A stretch of 64,000 nucleotides of DNA from positions 182,912 to 246,911 of the forward strand of contig SWDS01000008.1 of NCBI GenBank assembly GCA_005116745.1, in the 5' to 3' direction. How positions within the stretch are numbered: the stretch's first letter is position 1; every line of letters starts with the position of its first letter. Both the position numbers and the translations under genes were made by a program. Shown piece after piece: positions 36,726-45,909 of this stretch. Origin of the DNA: Nitrospira sp. (lineage in GTDB: Bacteria; Nitrospirota; Nitrospiria; Nitrospirales; Nitrospiraceae). The notes beneath the pieces were generated by a model. It was not told the origin of the DNA and ran no database searches. It saw nothing but the letters and a program-made list of their open reading frames with translations.

Positions 36726-37525
36726 TAGTTTTTCTTGATCGGCTTGGGGGTATTCACCGAGGTATTCTTGAACGTCCCTAACCAGGCAGCAAGAGCCTGC
36801 ATCTCTTTGGGGTCCATCAGATCTTTAAACTTGTTGGGCATGATGCCCTTCTGCCATTCCTTCTCGTACCCCTCGGCCATAAAACTCTTGGGGTTCGAAA
36901 TTTTCTCTTGAATCTCATCGACAGTTAATAACGTGCCGATATTATCCAATTCTGGACCTCGCTTCTTTCCACCCTCACCCCGAAGCTTGTGACAGTTGTA
37001 ACACTCTTGCAGTTGCCACTGCTCCTCGCCCACCTTCATAAAATCACCCGCGCTTGCACTCGCTACGGCAGGGGGTTTCTCCCCAGCTGGAGGCGTCGAC
37101 GCAGCCTGAATTCCACCTAGACCCTTCAGACGATCCTCAAGCGATTTGACTTGCGCATCGAGAGCCTTCACCCGAGCAATCAGTTCATCCGCCTTCCCCT
37201 GTCCTGACTGCTTTCGCTCCTTCTCAAGAAGTTTGCCGATTTTTGCCTTTTCGTCTTCTGGATTAAACTGCGGTAACAACGAAGGCCCGGCTACGCCAGC
37301 GGTAATCAGGAGAACCCAAAACGCCACGACGGCAACAAGGGACTTCCCACCACTCATGGTTCCGATCGGCTGTGCGTCAAGCAGCACGAAGATGATCGCC
37401 CCGATCAGCGCGACGACAAAGAACAGCACTTGAAAGTCAGCCGGCACTGCCTGCGATCGCGCGATACCAACTAACACTCCACCGACCGCCAATCCAATAC
37501 CTAGTTTTTTGAATATATTCCCCAT
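36725..37525 (-). CDS. membrane cytochrome c with coiled-coil spacer
   Basis: The 266-residue product has two or three N-terminal spans (residues 8-80), a coiled coil (about 93-135, KIGKLLEKERKQ, ADELIARVKALDAQVKSLEDRL), an Ala/Pro linker, then a class I cytochrome c domain with CYNCHK (175-179) and GIMPNKF as Met ligand. It precedes the Rieske and cytochrome b genes, so it probably replaces cytochrome c1. The long spacer would let the heme reach a distant partner. Confidence 0.92.
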   Translation of the reverse strand: MGNIFKKLGIGLAVGGVLVGIARSQAVPADFQVLFFVVALIGAIIFVLLDAQPIGTMSGGKSLVAVVAFWVLLITAGVAGPSLLPQFNPEDEKAKIGKLLEKERKQSGQGKADELIARVKALDAQVKSLEDRLKGLGGIQAASTPPAGEKPPAVASASAGDFMKVGEEQWQLQECYNCHKLRGEGGKKRGPELDNIGTLLTVDEIQEKISNPKSFMAEGYEKEWQKGIMPNKFKDLMDPKEMQALAAWLGTFKNTSVNTPKPIKKN

Positions 37526-37564
37526 GCGAATTCCCGTTGCCTCAGTAAGTGTCTTGCACTGTGA

Positions 37565-39277
37565 TTACTTGGCTGCGACGGGGACTGGACTCCCCTCAGG
37601 CTCTCGGGCCCTCAAAACAGAAGGCCGAAGAGCGATCAGCACAGCGAGACTGACGATGGCAATAAAGAACACGGTGATCACTGTAATCCAGCCAGCCGAA
37701 TAGGAGAGCGTCGGCGTAAATGACTCCGCCGACAAGTCCGACACCAAGCTATAGGCATGGAAATACTTCTTCAGCAACGACCGCACGGCTCCCATCAAGC
37801 CCATAATCCACGTTGAGGTAAACGCCAAGAAAATCAGAACGAACTGCGAGACAAAATCGATTTTCCCCCAGAGAATCGTGCCCTGTTTGATGGTTCGGTT
37901 ATACAAGACAAAATTGACGACCGTCACGAATACCAGCGTCAAGATTGCAGACAGCTTTGCTGGCATCGACGACAAAAAATCCCACCCTTCAGGCAGTTTC
38001 AGCTCATCGGGCATATCGGATCCCGTCGCCACAAATCCGGCAGGAGTCAGCCACACGGCGTCGCTCGCGAGCATGACGATAAAACCGATCTTGATGACAG
38101 TCCGCGCAGAGACCGTCATGGGAATGAACCGACCGAACAGAAATGGCGACAGTGCCAGAGGGAGCAGGAACGCCAACGACATTGGATCGGGAATCCAATA
38201 TTTATTCATCACCCACATGGTAGCGGGAAGGAGAACCACAAGAACGATCGGAGCCAGAATGGTGATCCGCACATTTTCGGCACCTTCGATTCGTTTGACA
38301 CTGAGCCAACTGTAATAGTTGATTCCCAAGAACAGAAGCCCGATCATCACCCCTTGCATTTCAAAAAACATGGACAGCTGGTCGGCCATCATGTACGGGC
38401 AAAATGAAAAATCGTAATCGCACATTTCGTAGGCCAGCAAAAGCCCGGTGAACGGCTGCAACAGTGTGCCACCCACTGCAATCCAGATAGCAGCGAAACC
38501 CATCCAATCATAGTAGGCTCTCTCCTCCTGCGTCTTCGCCGCCATGTACATATAGGCAGCGATCAGCCCGGCAATGAACCCGCCGAACGCCACATTCCCA
38601 TCGATTCGGTGAAGACTCAGAGGGAACCAACTTTGGTTCGCAATCTTATCCCACAAAGTAGCCGCGGCGATAAAATCCTGGGGCGAAACCCCCTCGGCTT
38701 TCGGCGGGGTATTCATGAACGATGTGGGGCCGTTGATCACGAACAAGATCAGCAAACACACGAGATTCAAGACCACGCCCAGTGCGATATGACGCCCCTT
38801 CTTTTCACCTTTCCACACATCCCACGTATAGAGATAGGCATACATGAGGATGGTTTCGGCGATAAACAACGCCGGATATAAAATCGCAAAAACCACATAA
38901 AATTGATTAATGAACGATGTGGTGAACTGCGGATAGGCCGCAAGGAGGACGAAAACAAAGAAGCCGCCGGTCACCGCCGTCATACTGAAGAGAATGACCG
39001 TGACCTTGGTGATCTCTTTCGCCAAACGGTCATACCGTGGGTCCTGCTTGCGATATCCCAACCATTCCGAAATGACGACAAAGATTGGCGCACCGAGGAT
39101 GAACGCAGCAAACAAGATATGGAGCTGAGCGACGATCCATACAGCCGTTCGATTACCGGTGTACGGAAACTCCACCGAAGACGCCCCAACCTCCTGAGCG
39201 TAGACATTGGTGGCAGCTGCTACACACAGCGCGAACAACACCATGAGAGCCAGGAGACCGCTCGACAGTTTTTTCAC
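37565..39277 (-). CDS. cytochrome bd-like oxidase protein B
   Basis: The 570-residue paralog of protein A has a signal-like first span ending NVYAQE, then the same plan: WIVAQLHILFAAFILG (His53), SLHRIDGNVAFGGFIAG (His223), YYDWMGF, and EMQGVMIGLLFLGINYYSWL. About 14 spans. It also has two Cys absent from A (YEMCDYDFSFCPYMM). The start is GTG at 39277 after GCGAGG; no ATG fits. First gene of the complex III run, 39 bases from the cytochrome c gene. Confidence 0.88.
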   Translation of the reverse strand: MKKLSSGLLALMVLFALCVAAATNVYAQEVGASSVEFPYTGNRTAVWIVAQLHILFAAFILGAPIFVVISEWLGYRKQDPRYDRLAKEITKVTVILFSMTAVTGGFFVFVLLAAYPQFTTSFINQFYVVFAILYPALFIAETILMYAYLYTWDVWKGEKKGRHIALGVVLNLVCLLILFVINGPTSFMNTPPKAEGVSPQDFIAAATLWDKIANQSWFPLSLHRIDGNVAFGGFIAGLIAAYMYMAAKTQEERAYYDWMGFAAIWIAVGGTLLQPFTGLLLAYEMCDYDFSFCPYMMADQLSMFFEMQGVMIGLLFLGINYYSWLSVKRIEGAENVRITILAPIVLVVLLPATMWVMNKYWIPDPMSLAFLLPLALSPFLFGRFIPMTVSARTVIKIGFIVMLASDAVWLTPAGFVATGSDMPDELKLPEGWDFLSSMPAKLSAILTLVFVTVVNFVLYNRTIKQGTILWGKIDFVSQFVLIFLAFTSTWIMGLMGAVRSLLKKYFHAYSLVSDLSAESFTPTLSYSAGWITVITVFFIAIVSLAVLIALRPSVLRAREPEGSPVPVAAK

Positions 39278-39637
39278 GATGCCTCGCCCCCTACTTTAAG
39301 AACATACTCAAGAATATTAGCCTCACTCTGACTATACATAAATATACCCAACGAGAGCTTCACGTAACAATCTGAGCCTCAGTGACTATACCGACAAGGT
39401 CCCTAGTACTCTAGGGAACTATTGGGGGCCAGGCCTCACACAAATTGTCAACAGATATGAACTTACTAGCCAGCCGAGCATCGCAAATTTCCCAGCCGTT
39501 ATCTAGGAAATTCCAGAACAAGACACGAAAAATGCGAAGCCTGATTCATAGACTTAGATGCGCTAGCAAGAAATAGACTTCCGGATGCCGACGGCGTGAA
39601 TACATTCCATCATCAGCAACCCAAGCGATCCTGCCAC
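39278..39637. other. AT-rich promoter region
   Basis: No gene. It is AT-rich with TATACATAAATATA at about 39335-39348, fitting a promoter for the minus-strand operon that starts at 39277. I could not pair it with a certain -35 box. Confidence 0.35.
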
Positions 39638-40126
39638 TCACTTCGCACCAACCTCACCCCACTGCTTCTTCTCTTCATTCCAGGCTTTTCCAGACAGTGC
39701 AAAATTCCGTTCATAGAGCACGAGCTTCCATCGATCTTCCTCTGAGAGCTTGCTCTTCCAACCCTTCATCTTGGTATTGGCTACACCCTCGGAGATGCGC
39801 CAGAACCAAACGGAGTCTGAATAGAGTTTCATGCGTTCAGGATTTCGGAAATCCGTGGCACCTGCCTTTACAGGCTTTCCGTCCTTCCCATGACAGCTGG
39901 CACAGTTCACATCAGGGTTTGTCTCGCCGATGAAGAGTTTGTGGCCCTCTTCCAGCTTCTGAGCATCGCCCCACCAACCTGCCGGCATACGCTTATCAGC
40001 ATATTCTGCAGGAGCTGGAGGTGGCGGTACAATCGGGCCTTCTCCGCCTTGCTCTCCACCACAACTCGATAATAGTCCGAGACCCATAACCAACAGAACG
40101 TGAATCAATCTTATCCTCATATTCAT
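39638..40126 (-). CDS. monoheme cytochrome c lipoprotein
   Basis: The 162-residue product has a lipobox LLSSC (Cys22), a Pro-rich linker (PIVPPPPAPAEY), then a cytochrome c domain with CASCHG (75-79) and NTKMKGWKSKL as possible Met ligand; C-terminal helix DRWKLVLYERNFAL. A lipid-anchored periplasmic electron shuttle. Same direction as the complex III genes but 360 bases upstream of them, so probably separate. Confidence 0.9.
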   Translation of the reverse strand: MNMRIRLIHVLLVMGLGLLSSCGGEQGGEGPIVPPPPAPAEYADKRMPAGWWGDAQKLEEGHKLFIGETNPDVNCASCHGKDGKPVKAGATDFRNPERMKLYSDSVWFWRISEGVANTKMKGWKSKLSEEDRWKLVLYERNFALSGKAWNEEKKQWGEVGAK

Positions 40127-40339
40127 GACAAACTCTCACTCTGGCATTAGGAAAGATTCTCGCCAAGACGACGCGGTTGAAAAAATGGCAGACAAACAAA
40201 AAAACGCTTCCGCCGAGGCATCTCACCTCTAACAAAAGCGTTCTGGTTACAATTTCGTCGACAGCTCTGCACTAAGGCCCCGCCACACATAAACCGATTC
40301 GGCGAGACACTCTGTAGCCTCCAAGGCCGTGATCGGCGA

Positions 40340-40978
40340 TTATGATTTTCGCTTTCCCTGCGATTTCACCTTACCCCGCGCTCGCTTCCGCTGAGAACGA
40401 GCCAGCTTCATCCCAATAACACCGCTAGCTACTGCAACCACCGCCCCGCCCCCCCACCAAATCCAGAGAGGAGGCCCACTCACCTCACAACCAGTTCCAA
40501 AATTAACGCGGATCTTCCGATCACTCTCTAAATCTTTTTGGTCGAACTCAACCTTAAGGTGTTGCTGCTCCCCTCTCGCCTCTACCAAAAGGGGATCACC
40601 GAAATTGTCATTGTGCAGATGAAACATCGCTTTATAGTAGCCATCTCCATCCGTCCGCACAACCTGACCGTATGAAATCTTAGTGTCCTTAACAAGAACG
40701 TCTGCACTCGACACCCCCTTCCCATCCGGCCCGCACACATACCCCTCGACCATGAAACGATGGTCCGCTTCATGCGTGGCTAGAGCCACCGGTGGAAACA
40801 TGACGCTCATGACGAGACAGCAACTCAGGACGGACAATGCCGCTAGACTTTGACTAGCAAGCTTCGAACTTGACTGCTGACTCGTCGCTCGCTCTTTTGA
40901 AGAAATACTCACTCGCTGTATAACGAGCACACTAGGTTTCGGGCAGGCGTTTCTAACACAGCATTCCATCTTTGTCAA
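40340..40978 (-). CDS. exported protein with carboxypeptidase-regulatory-like domain
   Basis: The 212-residue product has a hydrophobic segment at about residues 45-68, then a small beta-sandwich (FMVEGYVCGPDGKGVSSADVLVKD...RTDGDGYYKAMFHLH) of the carboxypeptidase-regulatory type, one Cys (GTGCEVSG), then a C-terminal span and a very basic tail (RSQRKRARGKVKSQGKRKS). The tail suggests an inner-membrane anchor with the sandwich outside. The start is uncertain (ATG 40978 or 40969). Confidence 0.65.
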   Translation of the reverse strand: MTKMECCVRNACPKPSVLVIQRVSISSKERATSQQSSSKLASQSLAALSVLSCCLVMSVMFPPVALATHEADHRFMVEGYVCGPDGKGVSSADVLVKDTKISYGQVVRTDGDGYYKAMFHLHNDNFGDPLLVEARGEQQHLKVEFDQKDLESDRKIRVNFGTGCEVSGPPLWIWWGGGAVVAVASGVIGMKLARSQRKRARGKVKSQGKRKS

Positions 40979-41059
40979 CGAAATGGGTGGTGATTTCGCT
41001 GATACACAAAGGTCTTTTGAAATTTCTATTTTTCAGAATCAGTGGAAATGGCAGGAGCT

Positions 41060-41452
41060 TCAGAGATAGCCCTTCGTACGCGTGACCGCCTCGATTTTCT
41101 CGGCCTCCGTTCGACGCTCAGACTCTTTCTTGGACACCCAGGTCTCCCACGATTTTCCGTTTGCGGTGTCTTCCCCGGTGAAGGCGATCGTGGCAATATC
41201 TCCATACGGAATGCGTTGAGCATCCGGACGGTCAGCGGAAAATAGCTCAAGATAAGGATCAGCAGTTCCGGTATGTCGATTATAAATATATCCGGTGACT
41301 GAGTCGCCAGAACGGAGCGTTAACGTCACATCACCACGATAGTCGAACGCAAGTTCAACAGCTTCCGTTATTTCCACAGTAGAATTCGGCGTGAAAAGGC
41401 GCCCTTCGAGAGAATCGGTCATGCTCGCTATATGATTTTTTGTGTCAGTCAT
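41060..41452 (-). CDS. hypothetical protein downstream of hpnH
   Basis: The 130-residue soluble product. The middle (VELAFDYRGDVTLTLRSGDSVTGYIYNR...ELFSADRPDAQRIPYGDIATIAFTG) looks like a small beta barrel of the Sm/Hfq-like type (RGDVTLxLxSGxxxxGxI). The C-terminus is helical (GKSWETWVSKKESERRTEAEK). It follows hpnH by about 110 bases in the same direction. Function unknown. Confidence 0.65.
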   Translation of the reverse strand: MTDTKNHIASMTDSLEGRLFTPNSTVEITEAVELAFDYRGDVTLTLRSGDSVTGYIYNRHTGTADPYLELFSADRPDAQRIPYGDIATIAFTGEDTANGKSWETWVSKKESERRTEAEKIEAVTRTKGYL

Positions 41453-41560
41453 GGTGAGGTTCTCGTTCGTCACGTCTATTCTGTGAAGCGCTGTCCACTC
41501 TGACACACCAAGGATGACGCTCGCATCACTGAACAGTCGAAGCGGGCATCATGAGCACTG

Positions 41561-42577
41561 CTATCGCGATGTAGGCGATAATGTCAGTTTGGCAGTCCGA
41601 ACAAATCCAGAGGCCGTACTAAACGTATCTTCAACTGCGGAGGCCTCATAGCCACAATGGACCATGCAATCGGCGCACTTTTCATTCCGACCAGTTCCGT
41701 ACTTCTCCCACTCCGTCAACTCCATCAACTCCCGGAAGGTCGTGGTATAGCCCTCTTGGAGCAAATAGCAGGGCTTCTGCCATCCAAACACGTTATACGT
41801 TGGATTCCCCCAGGGCGTACATTCGTACTGACGTCGCCCCATAAGGAAATCTAAAAACAACGGCGATTGGTTGAACTGCCAACCTGGCTTGGGGTGAGCA
41901 AGGATCTTGGAGAAAAGCTCTTGCGTCCGCTCCCGCTTCAAGAAGTGTTGCTGATCTGGAGCTTTTTGATAACTATACCCTGGGGAGATGGTCATCCCCT
42001 CGACGCCAAGGGCCATCATTTCATCAAAAAATGTTCTGACCCGCTCTGGATTCGCATCATCGAACAAGGTGGTGTTGGTCGTCACGCGATGACCGCGCTT
42101 GAGTGCCGCTTTGATCGCCTTGACTGCCACCTCATACACCCCATCGCGACAGACAGCCAAATCGTGTTCATCCTTGAGTCCATCCATGTGGATACTGAAG
42201 GTCAAGTATTTCGAAGGCTGATATTCGTCCAACTTCCGCTCTAAGAGGATGGCGTTCGTGCAAAGATAAATATACTTCTTCCGATCTACCAAACCCTTTA
42301 CGATTGTTGCGATTTCAGGATGAATGAGTGGTTCCCCCCCAGGAATACTCACCATGGGCGCTCCGCATTCCTCCGCCGCCGCCCAGCATTGTTCAGGGGT
42401 TAACCGCTTGTCGAGGACATGCTCAGGGTACTGAATCTTCCCACAGCCTGCGCAGGCTAGGTTACATCGAAAGAGCGGTTCAAGCATCAACACCAAGGGA
42501 TATCGCTTCACTCCCTTCAACTTCTGGGAGAGCACATACGTCGCCACTGTATACATTTGGGAAATCGGAACAGCCAT
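41561..42577 (-). CDS. hpnH: adenosyl-hopene transferase, radical SAM
   Basis: The 338-residue radical SAM enzyme. CNLACAGC (Cys38, 42, 45) binds the 4Fe-4S cluster; PGGEP is the SAM-contact motif; a C-terminal CADCMVHC is typical of HpnH. HpnH joins the adenosyl radical to diploptene, the first step in C35 hopanoids. AAGGAG precedes the ATG at 42577; the frame extends 15 bases further. It sits apart from shc but in the same hopanoid neighbourhood. Confidence 0.95.
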   Translation of the reverse strand: MAVPISQMYTVATYVLSQKLKGVKRYPLVLMLEPLFRCNLACAGCGKIQYPEHVLDKRLTPEQCWAAAEECGAPMVSIPGGEPLIHPEIATIVKGLVDRKKYIYLCTNAILLERKLDEYQPSKYLTFSIHMDGLKDEHDLAVCRDGVYEVAVKAIKAALKRGHRVTTNTTLFDDANPERVRTFFDEMMALGVEGMTISPGYSYQKAPDQQHFLKRERTQELFSKILAHPKPGWQFNQSPLFLDFLMGRRQYECTPWGNPTYNVFGWQKPCYLLQEGYTTTFRELMELTEWEKYGTGRNEKCADCMVHCGYEASAVEDTFSTASGFVRTAKLTLSPTSR

Positions 42578-43022
42578 TCCGCTCTCCTTCACTCGCTCGC
42601 GTTATTGTTAATGTAACCCTGTATATATGAGCAGCTACGAGCCGTAGCCGCACTTTGGAAGCACATGAATGGTCGTGATTGTAACATCTCACCTAAGACG
42701 CGTCAATTTCTGTAGATAGCCCTGCCTAGGTCTTCCATGCACCACACAGTCGACGGGAACCATGCCATCACTTCACATGCAGGTCAGGTCTGAACGTAAG
42801 AGCTATCTTGGTGAATCATTCGAAACTGCATCCCATCACGAGGAGAAGTACCTTCGATGCAATATGGATCCTTGTGCCCACAAGTTGAAAAATGCCTCCA
42901 TTTGCAGTTTCCCTTAATCGAGAATGTAAATGGTACGCCTAGGAAAACACTGGAGACGCTTTTTCACCAGCAATAATGACAATAAAGCGATAAAGAGTCA
43001 GTAGTTTAGGAGGAGGTTGGTA
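42578..43022. other. intergenic between hpnH and tRNA-Cys
   Basis: No gene found. It should hold the hpnH promoter near 42620-42680. Nothing else stands out. Confidence 0.4.
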
Positions 43023-43097
43023 TGGAGGCGCCGAGCGGGTTCGAACCGCTGCATCGCAGTTTTGCAGACTGCTCCCTTACCACTTGGGTACGGCGCC
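43023..43097 (-). tRNA. tRNA-Cys (anticodon GCA)
   Basis: A 75-base cloverleaf: acceptor GGCGCCG/CGGCGCC, anticodon stem GCAGT/ACTGC with loop CTGCAAA, T arm AGCGG-TTCGAAC-CCGCT, CCA encoded. Confidence 0.95.
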
Positions 43098-43221
43098 TCA
43101 GAGGTCGGCATTATAGTCGCTTCGTTTTCTAGAACACAACACGCGCGAACCTGATATTTCACCTACCGGCAACTTCTCCGAGAATCGAGACGAGCGTCTT
43201 GGACATTCCCGGGCGTCTGGG

Positions 43222-44568
43222 CTATGCCTCGCGGACCATACGAGACGAGCTTGATTGCACTTTTTCATGATGCAATCCTTGATCGCTCAAACCGCCCCTA
43301 CTGCTGAGAAGCAATCCGTACAAGATCAACATCGCGATACCAAGATGATGGTAGCTCTTCAGTGCCTCCCATCTTACTGAACCCACGACTTCATAATTCA
43401 GCACCATGGTCAATACCACATACACGGCCAGCATGATGTATCCCAAACGACTCAACCCGCCGCTCACCTGAGCTGCTGCCGCGACAACGACACAGGCCGC
43501 TGGGATCAGCCATACCAGGTGCTGATCCCAGGTGATAGGAGAGAACAATAAGGCCAAAACCAAGGTCCCAGCGCAATCCCGTGCCCATGTAGGATCTCCT
43601 GGCCCTTGAAACGCACGGCAACTTGACCACGCAAATAATCCAAGCAGGCTGATCGCGGCAACCCCAACAATCCCGTTCGCAACCAGAGACGGCAGATCTA
43701 ACACCGGTTGATAGCCTGGATCCACCTGCCGAAGCCGATGGGTTGGTGGGTATGTGACCAGGTAGCGCAGCATGGTATGGCGGAGCGAGAGGTTCGCCTT
43801 CTGAAGTTCATTTTCCTGCCGACCCTCTGCCTGCCGATCAAGCACGGATAACACAGTATTCCTGGTCCATTCAGTATGATGCTCCCACCAACTTGTGGGT
43901 CCCATATATAAGAGGGGTAACAGAACCCACAAAACCGTGGCAAGTACCGTGTACGAGGCGACTCGCCATTGCCGCTTCCAAAAAAACAGAAGCACGAAGA
44001 GTGCTGGAGTGAGCTTGAGCACGATGCCAAGTCCAATTAAAGCTGCTCCCAGCCGTTCTTTCCCAACCCATATTGCGTAACTGCCGCCGGCCAGAATACC
44101 CAGCAGGATGAGATGCGGACCTCCGTCGTCGAGATCGTTCAGGATAAATTGTAGCGTCAACAACCCTGCACCGATACCGACCAAGAGCCGACTCCACACA
44201 TTCGCGTCTGACCTGCCACACAACATGCGGTGGAACAACATGGTGGTGATGACTAAGCATCCGACAGCGACGGCATAGCGCAAGGCTAAGCTCGGATTTC
44301 TGTCCAGAGCGAGCAAGGGGGCGAAATAGATGCCGGTAGTCGGTAAATACATGTAGCAGTAGTCATTGGCGTAGAGATAGTCCCCCGTGAGAAAGCGTCG
44401 TCCGATCTCGCGATGGATATCGATGTCACGGAAGTGAAATGAGCGCCCGAAGGAGATGATGTAGCCATGCACCATCGCCGCAATCGCGAGGCCGACCTTT
44501 ACCAGCCTCAGAAAGAGAACGGATCTGACAAAGTCATTGACCCAGTGAATGATCGGCTTTGATTCCAT
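43222..44568 (-). CDS. GT87-like (DUF2029) membrane glycosyltransferase
   Basis: The 448-residue integral membrane protein has about ten spans. Its first periplasmic loop carries FHFRDIDIHREIGRRFLTGDYLYA, where the Asp residues occupy the place of the catalytic acid in GT-C enzymes, and there is a conserved LKLTPALFVLLFFWKRQWR. Such enzymes use polyprenyl-phosphate sugars. The acceptor is unknown; given the hopanoid and isoprenoid neighbours, a lipid is possible. The ATG at 44568 was chosen for its GGTGG; two earlier ATGs exist. Confidence 0.75.
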   Translation of the reverse strand: MESKPIIHWVNDFVRSVLFLRLVKVGLAIAAMVHGYIISFGRSFHFRDIDIHREIGRRFLTGDYLYANDYCYMYLPTTGIYFAPLLALDRNPSLALRYAVAVGCLVITTMLFHRMLCGRSDANVWSRLLVGIGAGLLTLQFILNDLDDGGPHLILLGILAGGSYAIWVGKERLGAALIGLGIVLKLTPALFVLLFFWKRQWRVASYTVLATVLWVLLPLLYMGPTSWWEHHTEWTRNTVLSVLDRQAEGRQENELQKANLSLRHTMLRYLVTYPPTHRLRQVDPGYQPVLDLPSLVANGIVGVAAISLLGLFAWSSCRAFQGPGDPTWARDCAGTLVLALLFSPITWDQHLVWLIPAACVVVAAAAQVSGGLSRLGYIMLAVYVVLTMVLNYEVVGSVRWEALKSYHHLGIAMLILYGLLLSSRGGLSDQGLHHEKVQSSSSRMVREA

Positions 44569-44677
44569 AGTCCACCGGCACACATACATGACCCTTGGAG
44601 AACACGTCAATCGCTACTTTTCCAGAAGAAGCCTGGAGTTAGATTTCGTAGGTGAGAAGAGGCCTTAACAGCGGCTG

Positions 44678-45862
44678 TTACCTGCGAGGCAAGACCGGTA
44701 TTTCTTTTCCAAGCGTTGAGAGATGATCCGACTGAGGAATAAGGGGTTCCCAACCGTTTTCCGTCGAAGACGCGGTAGGTGCACCGTTCCCTTCCGCCTC
44801 TTTTTCCTTAGCAAGCTGCTCCACTTCCTCAATGAGGGTATCCATTAATTCTTCCATGGGAACCTTGCGAACAAGCTTACCCTTCTTAAACAAAATACCT
44901 TTGCCCTCACCGCCGGCGATCCCGATGTCGGCTTCTTTACCCTCTCCAATGCCATTCACAACACAGCCGAGCACCGACACGTTCAACGGGGTCTTAATGT
45001 GGCCAAGTTTCTTTTCCAGCTCGTTCGCCATGCGCACGACGTCAATCTCCACGCGTCCGCACGTCGGACAGGCGATCACATTGATCCCACGATGCCGAAG
45101 CTCCAAAGACTTCAGAATTTCGAAACCAACCTTGACTTCTTCCACCGGATCAGCAGCGAGCGAGACCCGAAGTGTATCGCCGATGCCTTGGGACAACAGG
45201 TAACCAAGCCCGATCGATGATTTCACAGCGCCAGTCATGGCCGTGCCGGCTTCTGTAATGCCGATGTGCAGAGGATAATCGGACTGCATCGCAAAGAGCC
45301 AGTAGGCATCGATAGCGTGCTTGACGTCGGAGGCCTTGAGCGACACCTTCATATTGGTAAAGCCGACGTCTTCCAGCGCATGCACCGCGTTGAGCGCCGA
45401 TTCGGAAAGCGCTTCAGGCGAAGGCCATCCGTATTTTTCCAACAACGACCGTTCGAGCGAGCCTCCGTTGACACCAACTCGAATCGGAATGCCATGATCA
45501 TTGACCGCTTTGATGACTTCTTCAACCTTCCACCAGGCGCCGATGTTGCCGGGATTGATGCGGACGCAATCAACGACTGCGGCAGCTTTCAAGGCAAGGC
45601 GGTGATCGAAGTGAATGTCCGCGATCAAGGGCACCGTCATCGCTGCTTTGATCTGAGGCAGGACCGCGGCAGCTTCCTCGTCCGGCACAGCCACACGGAT
45701 AATTTCACAGCCGGCGGCTTCAAGCCGGTGAATCTCTGCGACCGTTGCAGTCACATCGCGCGTGTCTGTCGAACACATGGATTGCACAGACACAGGAGCA
45801 TCGCCTCCGACCTTCACCGTGCCGACCGAAATCTGTCGAGTTTTTCGCCTGGCGATATGCAT
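44678..45862 (-). CDS. ispG: HMBPP synthase IspG
   Basis: The 394-residue 4Fe-4S enzyme turns methylerythritol cyclodiphosphate into HMBPP in the MEP pathway. The TIM-barrel part shows SVQSMCSTDTRDV, PLIADIHFDHRLAL, RINPGNIG. The cluster ligands are in ACPTCGR and VLGCVVNGIGE. It has a 45-residue acidic C-terminal extension beyond the usual end. AGAGGG precedes the ATG. Downstream of dxs by 47 bases, so likely one operon. Confidence 0.97.
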   Translation of the reverse strand: MHIARRKTRQISVGTVKVGGDAPVSVQSMCSTDTRDVTATVAEIHRLEAAGCEIIRVAVPDEEAAAVLPQIKAAMTVPLIADIHFDHRLALKAAAVVDCVRINPGNIGAWWKVEEVIKAVNDHGIPIRVGVNGGSLERSLLEKYGWPSPEALSESALNAVHALEDVGFTNMKVSLKASDVKHAIDAYWLFAMQSDYPLHIGITEAGTAMTGAVKSSIGLGYLLSQGIGDTLRVSLAADPVEEVKVGFEILKSLELRHRGINVIACPTCGRVEIDVVRMANELEKKLGHIKTPLNVSVLGCVVNGIGEGKEADIGIAGGEGKGILFKKGKLVRKVPMEELMDTLIEEVEQLAKEKEAEGNGAPTASSTENGWEPLIPQSDHLSTLGKEIPVLPRR

Positions 45863-45909
45863 CTGTCGTGACCCTCTTACCGCTTACTCTTTACCCCTCA
45901 CCGTCTTGA

